This document shows positions 21,086-26,288 of a stretch of DNA of 26,288 nucleotides, in pieces. How positions within the stretch are numbered: the first letter of the stretch is position 1; each line of letters starts with the position of its first letter. The notes beneath the pieces were generated by a model. That model was not told the origin of the DNA, searched no databases, and worked only from the letters and a program-made list of their open reading frames with translations. Source of the stretch: CAYPSN01 sp041907025 (GTDB taxonomy: Bacteria > Patescibacteriota > Saccharimonadia > CAILAD01 > JADZBC01); NCBI GenBank assembly GCA_041907025.1, contig JAYRIB010000017.1:1-26288 (forward strand). Direction: 5' to 3'. Made by a program: the position numbers and the translations under genes.

Positions 21086-21634
21086 ATGTCAGTAGCAGTT
21101 GAACGACGAGTGGGCCTTGTGAGCGCGATGCGCTTCTGGGGCATCTACAAGGAGCAGTTCCTCCCCCTGACGGAGGACGCTCCGGTATACCAGATGCTGC
21201 CCTTGTGGCAGTGGCTGCGGGCCATGTTCTCACCCCGGTTCTACAAGTTCGTGAACCGAGATGAGCATGGTGGGCTGGTCAGCCTGGGGGTCATGGGCAC
21301 TCGTCTGGAGGATTTCCCCTTCCTGAGCGTTCCGTACTTCAGGAAACACTTCCCCGAGCACTACAGCGGCCGCCGGTTGCTGTACTTCATCGCCTTGGTC
21401 ACCAGGCCGGGCATGGAGGGGAAGGGTGAGGCCGAGGCTCTGATGCACTTGATGGCGGATACCGTCGCCGAACGCGACGGCATCGCGATCTTCGATGTCT
21501 GCACGGCCAACGCGATGTCTGGGCTCCCCGAGGCCATCCACGCCATGGCGAGCCAGTACGTCGACGTCGATCCGATCATCGAGCTCGGTATCGAGCGGTA
21601 CGCCGGCATCGCCGCCCACAAGAGGGCGGCGTAG
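21086..21634 (+). CDS. GNAT-like acyltransferase, GC-rich cassette gene 2
   Basis: I start at ATG 21086 because GAAGGGAG lies six bases upstream. The 182-residue product has an N-terminal alpha/beta part and FIALVTRPGMEGKGEAEALM, which resembles the acetyl-CoA pyrophosphate loop of GNAT enzymes (strand, R-x-x-G-x-G-x-A, helix). VAERDGIAIFDVCTANAMSGL then fits the following strand and helix. It would transfer an acyl group to an amine, peptide or other small molecule, but the substrate cannot be read from the sequence. G+C is high (21421-21480: 39 of 60). Codon use suggests recent transfer, possibly from an actinobacterial host if the organism is an epibiont (inference). Confidence 0.7.
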   Translation: MSVAVERRVGLVSAMRFWGIYKEQFLPLTEDAPVYQMLPLWQWLRAMFSPRFYKFVNRDEHGGLVSLGVMGTRLEDFPFLSVPYFRKHFPEHYSGRRLLYFIALVTRPGMEGKGEAEALMHLMADTVAERDGIAIFDVCTANAMSGLPEAIHAMASQYVDVDPIIELGIERYAGIAAHKRAA

Positions 21635-21672
21635 AGGGGGCGAGCACTTGTGCTCGCCCCCTCCTTCTATTT
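21634..21672 (+). terminator. Perfect 13-bp intrinsic terminator of the GC-rich cassette
   Basis: GAGGGGGCGAGCA (21634-21646) and TGCTCGCCCCCTC (21651-21663) are perfectly complementary across the loop CTTG, followed by CTTCTATTT. The stem begins in the last base of the stop codon. Confidence 0.85.
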
Positions 21673-21693
21673 CCCAGAAAAGAACTTATTAGT

Positions 21694-21699
21694 TATACT
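21694..21699 (+). promoter_or_regulatory. -10 box before the histidine kinase
   Basis: TATACT is followed after ten bases by ATG 21710. The in-frame ATG at 21650 lies inside the preceding terminator and is rejected. Confidence 0.55.
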
Positions 21700-21709
21700 G
21701 TTAGCAGTT

Positions 21710-23944
21710 ATGCTTCAGTGGCTTGTATATATCCCAACCATAATCGGCCTAATCGTGATAGGCATTTTTGTGTTTCTGAGTGGTTCAAAGAACAAGGTTA
21801 ATCAAGTTTTTACATTATTCGTGTCTTTATTGGTTGCTTGGCTCGTGTGCTTATTTGTAGCAGACACTACCGACTTGAGCGAAAACGCATTGTTCTTTAT
21901 CAGGGCAGCCATAGTCTTCTCTTCTATTTATGTTCCAGTATTCTTGTACTTTGCTCATATCTTCCCAAGCTATCGGAGTCTAAATAGGGCAAAAGCAGCC
22001 TTACTGTGTGTCGTTCCTGCTATAATGGTTGGCTTTGCTTATTCAGACCTGATGATATCTAAGGTAGCTATTAGGCCATGGGGTGCCGAGGTAACAGGTT
22101 CTGGTATTATGTATTCCCTGCAAGGGTTGTACGTACTTCTGTACATGGCTGGCGCATTTGTAGTTTTGCTAAAGAAGGGACGCCGAGCAAGGGGTAAGGA
22201 AAGAAGCCAGCTATATTTAGTGTCTAGCAGCATTGGCTTTGTGCTGGTTGCGAACATTGTCACCCAGACGATACTACCTGTATTGGGGGTGGGTCAATAT
22301 GCAGTTCTGATTGGTGTCCCTGCGTTTTTAGTTTTTATAGCTGGTATCGCATATTCGATATTGAAGCATAAACTCTTTGATATACGCGGAATCGTTGCCC
22401 GTTCTGTTACATATATTCTGGTTATTCTTACAATCTCGATGGTCTACGGCCTGATTGCCTTCACCCTCGTGGGTGGGGCAGTGTTTAATAACACCAAATT
22501 GCCTCTTGCGCAGCAAGCCTTCTATGCCATCCTGGCCGTGGTCCTAGCCTTTACTTTTCAGCCAATTCGTCGCTTTTTCCAGCGGGTCACAGACAAGATA
22601 TTTTACCGCGATAAGTATGACCCGCAAGAGCTGATTAACGCCGTGGGACGCATCCTGACCGCAGAGATTCGCTTGAACGTTCTGACCAAAGAAGTGACCA
22701 ATGTGATCTCTAAGCAAATGCGCGTGAACAAGGTCGACATTGTTGTGGTGAACGACAAGAACATCTACTACCAAGCGCGGGTGCTTCGTAGTGACCGTAG
22801 CGAGCTGGAGCTAAAGGACTTACAAGAGCTAGGCAAGCCAATGCTGGTGGCCGATGATATGGGCACGGGTGATCGTAAGGACATAATGGACAAGTACGGG
22901 CTGCGGGTGAGCATTACGCTGCGAACATCTGAAGAGTTTGTAGGCTACTTACTGCTGGGCGAAAAGCTCAGTGGTGACATATATAATGAGCAAGACTTGG
23001 CCGTGCTGCGCATTATTGCCAACGAGCTGGCAGTCGCCGTGCAGAATGCTAAGGCTTACACCGAGATCCAGCAGTTTAACAAAACACTTCAAGCCAAGGT
23101 GGTGGCCGCCACGCGCAAGTTGAGAAAAGCTAATGATGACCTCAAAGAGCTGGACCAAGCCAAGGATGAGTTTATATCTATGGCGTCACACCAGTTGCGT
23201 ACGCCACTGACCACTGCCAAAGGCTATGTGAGTATGGTTCTCGAGGGAGACTTTGGCAAGATTAACCCAGCTATGAAGGAACCGCTAACCCAATCGCTCG
23301 ACAGTGCTAACCGCATGGCCGGGTTGGTGAGCGACTTGCTGAATGTGAGTCGCATGGAAGCCGGTAGGTTCTTCATTGACCCTGTTGAAGTTGATTTGGG
23401 CGAGGAAGTACCGGCCGAAGTAGCCCAACTACAAACCTTGGCCGACTCTAAGAACGTTAAGCTGGTGTACAAAAAGCCGGCCAAGCCAGTACCAAAAATG
23501 CAGCTTGACCTCGACAAGACACGCCAGGTGATTATGAATATGGTCGATAACGCCATTCACTACAGTGCGCCGCCGAGTGGTGGTGGCAAGGTAGAGGTGA
23601 GCTTGGCTCAAGAGGGTGAAGACATTATCTTTAAGGTAGTGGATAACGGCATCGGTGTGCCCGAGGCGCAGCAAAAGAAGCTGTTTAAGAAGTTCTTCCG
23701 TGCGGCTAACGCCCAAAACACTCGACCAGACGGTACTGGGTTGGGGCTGTATTTGGTCAAGCGGGTGGTAGAGGACGAGGGTGGCGAGGTGATATTTAAA
23801 AGCAATGAAGGTAGGGGTTCGACCTTTGGCTTCCGCATGCCAGTGCACAATAAGATTAAGCCAAACTCCAAAGCTGCACAAAAGTTGGCCAGCGGCGACA
23901 CACTAAGCTCAGCCCCAAGTGGCGACAAAGCCCCAGCGGCGTAA
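21710..23944 (+). CDS. Membrane-bound sensor histidine kinase (7TM-type sensor, GAF, HisKA, HATPase)
   Basis: With the start at MLQWLVYIPTIIGL the protein has 744 residues. Residues 1-235 carry seven or eight membrane helices of the histidine-kinase 7TM sensor type, followed by one or two more to about 285. A GAF-like domain (about 330-465), a short coiled coil and the HisKA domain follow, with DEFISMASHQLRTPL and phospho-acceptor His 494. The ATPase part has the N box (NMVDNAIHYS, about 607), G1 (VVDNGIGVPE, about 643) and G2 (GTGLGLYLVKRVVE, about 678). It should autophosphorylate on sensing a membrane or small-molecule signal. No response regulator is adjacent, so the partner is elsewhere. 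The Lys/Ala/Ser-rich tail is probably disordered. Confidence 0.95.
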   Translation: MLQWLVYIPTIIGLIVIGIFVFLSGSKNKVNQVFTLFVSLLVAWLVCLFVADTTDLSENALFFIRAAIVFSSIYVPVFLYFAHIFPSYRSLNRAKAALLCVVPAIMVGFAYSDLMISKVAIRPWGAEVTGSGIMYSLQGLYVLLYMAGAFVVLLKKGRRARGKERSQLYLVSSSIGFVLVANIVTQTILPVLGVGQYAVLIGVPAFLVFIAGIAYSILKHKLFDIRGIVARSVTYILVILTISMVYGLIAFTLVGGAVFNNTKLPLAQQAFYAILAVVLAFTFQPIRRFFQRVTDKIFYRDKYDPQELINAVGRILTAEIRLNVLTKEVTNVISKQMRVNKVDIVVVNDKNIYYQARVLRSDRSELELKDLQELGKPMLVADDMGTGDRKDIMDKYGLRVSITLRTSEEFVGYLLLGEKLSGDIYNEQDLAVLRIIANELAVAVQNAKAYTEIQQFNKTLQAKVVAATRKLRKANDDLKELDQAKDEFISMASHQLRTPLTTAKGYVSMVLEGDFGKINPAMKEPLTQSLDSANRMAGLVSDLLNVSRMEAGRFFIDPVEVDLGEEVPAEVAQLQTLADSKNVKLVYKKPAKPVPKMQLDLDKTRQVIMNMVDNAIHYSAPPSGGGKVEVSLAQEGEDIIFKVVDNGIGVPEAQQKKLFKKFFRAANAQNTRPDGTGLGLYLVKRVVEDEGGEVIFKSNEGRGSTFGFRMPVHNKIKPNSKAAQKLASGDTLSSAPSGDKAPAA

Positions 23945-24016
23945 GTGGCTCTGGCCAAGCCTTGCTATAGCCAGAACGACAGATTAGACTAAAAGATTGA
24001 GAGAGGAGGGTAAGGG

Positions 24017-24187
24017 ATGCTGAGCTACTTTGCAATTACATTTTTCATTTGCTTGGCTGTATCTGGAATTGTCGCGAGCGTGTTTCATCACAAAAGTGAG
24101 GAACCTGGTTATGCGCACTGGGTAGGGGCTGTGGTGTTTTCACTGTTGGTCGCGGCTGGGCTGACGCTCTTAAACGTGGGCAGATAG
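24017..24187 (+). CDS. Two-helix membrane protein, 56 aa
   Basis: A short open frame starting MLSYFAITFFICLAVSGIVA runs to a TAG at 24185. GGAGGG lies about six bases before the ATG, a strong ribosome-binding site. Residues 4-23 and 35-53 are hydrophobic, joined by the polar loop HHKSEEPGYAH. It lies between the kinase and pgk on the same strand. Its function is unknown; position suggests co-expression with the kinase, perhaps as an accessory. Confidence 0.7.
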   Translation: MLSYFAITFFICLAVSGIVASVFHHKSEEPGYAHWVGAVVFSLLVAAGLTLLNVGR

Positions 24188-24199
24188 TTAGGGAAGTGC

Positions 24200-24205
24200 T
24201 AGACT
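24200..24205 (+). promoter_or_regulatory. -10 box for leaderless pgk transcript
   Basis: TAGACT is followed after seven bases by ATG 24213; no Shine-Dalgarno sequence is present before pgk. Confidence 0.5.
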
Positions 24206-24212
24206 AAGGTGT

Positions 24213-25394
24213 ATGGCAGAACTCATTAATCTTCATGATCTCGAGGTGAAAGGCAAACGTGCATTTGTGCGGGTGGACTTTAATGTGCCGATGGACGGGG
24301 CGAAGATTACCGACGAGCGACGGATTGAGGCGGCAGTGCCGACCATTGAGTACTTGCTCGACCAAGGTGCGAGTGTGATAGTAGCCAGTCACTTGGGGCG
24401 ACCAGACGGTAAGGTGGTGGCAGAGCTCAGCTTAGAATCAGTCGCCGCCAAGCTCGGCGAGGTATTGGACCGCAAAGTTGAATTTATTGCCGAAGCAGCC
24501 GGGCAGGTTGTGTCGGCCCGCGCTGAGAAGCTCAAGCCTGGTGAGATTATTATGCTCGAGAACCTGCGCTTTTACCCCGAGGAGGAGAGCAATGGGATAG
24601 AGTTTGCGCGCGAGTTGGCGAGTTTGGCCGATGTGTATGTGGACGACGCTTTTGCCTGTGTGCATCGCGCCCATGCCTCGATTGTGGGAGTGCCGGCATT
24701 ACTACCCCACGCCGCAGGGTTCTTGGTCGAAGAAGAGTTCCATACCCTGCACGGCCTGCTCGAAAAACCGGAGCACCCTTTTGTGGCCATCATTGGTGGC
24801 GCTAAGGTGGCCGACAAATTCGAGTTACTAGAGAGCTTGCTAAAGCTTGTCGACACGATTGTGATTGGCGGTGCGATGGCCAACACGTTCTTGCTCGCCC
24901 AGGGCCACGATGTGGGCAAGAGCATTTGCGAGCCTGAGCTCAAAGACCGCGTAGCTGAGTTTATAGTACAAGCTCAGGAGCGCAGCGTGGCATTGGTATT
25001 ACCGATCGACGTAGTGGTGGCACAATCAATTAGTAAGGGTGAGCCGACGCGTAAGGTTGCAGTTAGTGAGATTGGCTCGGACGATTTGGCGCTTGATCTC
25101 GGCCCTGAGTCGGCGGCGGCGATAGAGAAAGTTGCGGGTGACGCTAAGACGGTGTTCTGGAACGGCACGTTGGGCTACACCGAGCTTGATGTCTACGCTA
25201 ACGCTTCGGCGGCCGTAGCTCAGGCAATTATTCAGAGTGGCGCTCGATCAATCATTGGCGGCGGTGACACTGCAGGGTTCTTGGACCAATATAGTAACCC
25301 TGCTAAATTCAGCTTTGTGTCGACTGGCGGCGGCGCAGCCTTAGAGCTTTTGGCTGGTAAAGAACTTCCCGGCATCAAAGCCTTGCAGCAATAG
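24213..25394 (+). CDS. pgk: Phosphoglycerate kinase
   Basis: Pgk transfers phosphate from 1,3-bisphosphoglycerate to ADP in glycolysis. The 393 residues match the family length. RVDFNVPMDGAKITDERRI and ASHLGRPDGK at the N-terminus bind substrate; GGAKVADKFELLESLL lies in the hinge region; the nucleotide side has VFWNGTLGYTELDVY and GGGDTAGFLDQY, then FVSTGGGAALELLAG. The usual NGPMGxFE segment is NGTLGYTE here, a variant whose glycine and glutamate are kept. No other glycolytic gene is adjacent. The start is fixed by the -10 box seven bases upstream. Confidence 0.97.
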   Translation: MAELINLHDLEVKGKRAFVRVDFNVPMDGAKITDERRIEAAVPTIEYLLDQGASVIVASHLGRPDGKVVAELSLESVAAKLGEVLDRKVEFIAEAAGQVVSARAEKLKPGEIIMLENLRFYPEEESNGIEFARELASLADVYVDDAFACVHRAHASIVGVPALLPHAAGFLVEEEFHTLHGLLEKPEHPFVAIIGGAKVADKFELLESLLKLVDTIVIGGAMANTFLLAQGHDVGKSICEPELKDRVAEFIVQAQERSVALVLPIDVVVAQSISKGEPTRKVAVSEIGSDDLALDLGPESAAAIEKVAGDAKTVFWNGTLGYTELDVYANASAAVAQAIIQSGARSIIGGGDTAGFLDQYSNPAKFSFVSTGGGAALELLAGKELPGIKALQQ

Positions 25395-25447
25395 CTTGTA
25401 GTATTATGCTTATGCTACAATACCACTAATTAATTGGGCGGCAAATT

Positions 25448-25774
25448 ATGGTACAACAGAAAACCAAAACCACGGTAGATACAAGGAAGTGGGTTATTCG
25501 AGGTCTTATCACGGTCTCGGTTTTGCTGAATATTGTGTTCCTTGGGCTTGTATTTGCTGTGACTAACACTAGTATTTTTAACTATGCGATGGCAAACATG
25601 AGTATCTCTCGCTTGTTCGCAGGCCCTGGCGGGTGCGCTACCCAGGAAGAAAGCCAGCTAGATCCACAAGAATATGGCGCAGGTGCGCGGTATTGCCTTC
25701 AGAATACAGTCCAGTCTCCTACTGGCGAGATACTTGCCCCCGACTACTTAAAGGGTCAAAAAGTACCACAATAA
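25448..25774 (+). CDS. Membrane-anchored small exported protein, 108 aa
   Basis: The product has a basic N-terminus (KTKTTVDTRKWVIR), one membrane helix (about 18-42) and an outside part with two cysteines (GGCATQ, RYCLQN) that could form a disulfide. It ends in a Pro/Lys tail. No family is recognised. TACAAT (25416-25421) lies 26 bases upstream of the ATG. The gene is convergent with the truncated deacetylase, seven bases from its end. Confidence 0.7.
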   Translation: MVQQKTKTTVDTRKWVIRGLITVSVLLNIVFLGLVFAVTNTSIFNYAMANMSISRLFAGPGGCATQEESQLDPQEYGAGARYCLQNTVQSPTGEILAPDYLKGQKVPQ

Positions 25775-25781
25775 GGCCGTC

Positions 25782-26201
25782 TTACGGTAGCTTGTACGTA
25801 TCGCGGATACGGTGCAGGGCAAAGATATTGCCAAGCGATTGGTCATTGCCAGCAATGGTGCTAACAGCTGTGGTAAAGCCAGCCTGCTGCGCAACTTGAA
25901 TACTCATGGCATTATACGACCCGTATGGGTAAGCCAGGGTGGTGATGCTGAGTCCTAACTCTTGCTCTAGCCGCTGCTTAGAGGTGACGATTTGGAAAGT
26001 CTGGTCGGCAGCACTTAGACCAGCCAGGGCAAGATGGTCTACGGTGTGGGCGCCGATTTCTATCAATCCCGAGTTAGCCAGGGTGCGGACTTCGCCCCAG
26101 TTCATGTAAGAATCGCCGCAGGCTTGGCCGGGAATACGCTCTATGCCAATACAATGTTTGCTACGCTCACCCCCAATGATCATGTAGAAGGTGGCATGCA
26201 T
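25782..26201 (-). pseudogene. Polysaccharide deacetylase (NodB-type), 5' part missing
   Basis: The 139-residue frame matches the C-terminal two-thirds of a NodB-type deacetylase: MHATFYMIIG, IEIGAHTVDHLALA (metal-binding HxxxH) and LAYPYGSYN (active-site groove). The first motif, the catalytic FDDG segment that should lie about 15-25 residues upstream, is absent. Upstream of the first ATG the frame is closed by TGA (residue -7) and TAG (residue -12), and no other frame in the last 87 bases contains FDDG. Without that aspartate pair it could not be active. RYQKYQ just upstream still resembles the family, so similarity fades at the break. Alternatives are a split gene continuing beyond the window after a frameshift, or an assembly error. 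Confidence 0.75.
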
Positions 26202-26250
26202 TTGGTACTTTTGGTATCTTCAAAAGTAAGAGAACTAATCTATTTCTAAT

Positions 26251-26285
26251 GTCCTTTTGAAAGGGCCAAAAGGACAAAAAGCCCT
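26251..26285. repeat. Overlapping inverted repeats at the window edge
   Basis: GTCCTTTTG and CAAAAGGAC form a nine-base stem across about seven bases. AAGGGC from that loop could instead pair with GCCCTT further on (near 26280-26285). The two hairpins exclude each other. No T-run follows, so it is not a simple terminator. Confidence 0.5.
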
Positions 26286-26288
26286 TGC

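Noticed and set aside
21650..21709. Earlier start for the histidine kinase
   Set aside because: That ATG lies in the loop and stem of the cassette terminator; the -10 box at 21694 points to ATG 21710.
1..26288. CRISPR arrays, rRNA genes, transposase genes, prophage structural genes
   Set aside because: No regularly spaced repeats, no rRNA-like sequence, and no DDE transposase, capsid, portal or terminase large subunit was seen.

Overview
The window looks like a chromosomal segment of a Patescibacteria/CPR bacterium, most plausibly Saccharibacteria (TM7). The grounds are indirect: small exported or membrane proteins of no known family, five tRNA genes with encoded CCA, a very compact layout, isolated single steps of central metabolism (pgk, nadK, a decayed pyrB), and an unusual number of genes whose ATG lies only 6-10 bases after a -10 box, implying leaderless mRNAs. 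No 16S rRNA gene is present, so the placement is an inference.

Layout. 1-601: tRNA-Arg(TCT) and tRNA-Gly(TCC); a 14-base copy of the tRNA-Gly 3' end lies beyond a 152-base run of hairpins. 602-3687: two envelope proteins, one with eight cysteine pairs, then mgtE with its terminator. 3763-5094: two unrecognised genes. About 5.1-9.94 kb: an AT-richer integrated element with a small acidic protein, an HTH protein, a PadR-membrane protein pair behind a perfect 10-bp inverted repeat, a DUF4145 protein, a cupin-like protein and a large serine recombinase whose last codons run antisense through tRNA-Pro(TGG). 10.1-12.2 kb: pyrB with a frameshift and an in-frame stop, abutting convergent nadK. 12.3-14.1 kb: a small cytosolic protein and a surface protein with a sorting-signal-like C-terminus.

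14.1-16.5 kb: a cassette-like array downstream of tRNA-Lys(CTT). Three copies of a module (last 10 bases of the tRNA, terminator hairpin, leaderless promoter) each precede a minus-strand gene or gene pair. 16.5-16.9 kb: tRNA-Arg(TCG) and an HNH nuclease gene, apparently co-transcribed with tRNA-Lys. 17.1-18.4 kb: an M16 zinc protease. 18.4-20.6 kb: an ornithine-decarboxylase-like enzyme overlapping an arginine:glycine-type amidinotransferase. 20.6-21.66 kb: a sharply GC-richer two-gene cassette with its own consensus promoter, Shine-Dalgarno sites and perfect terminator. 21.7-26.2 kb: a membrane histidine kinase, a 56-residue membrane protein, pgk, a membrane-anchored protein and a 5'-truncated polysaccharide deacetylase.

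How parts work together. The amidinotransferase releases ornithine from arginine, and the decarboxylase could turn that into putrescine. The recombinase probably moves the 5-10 kb element at tRNA-Pro. The tRNA-Gly and tRNA-Lys regions both carry duplicated tRNA 3' ends, so at least two and perhaps three tRNA genes here have served as insertion points.
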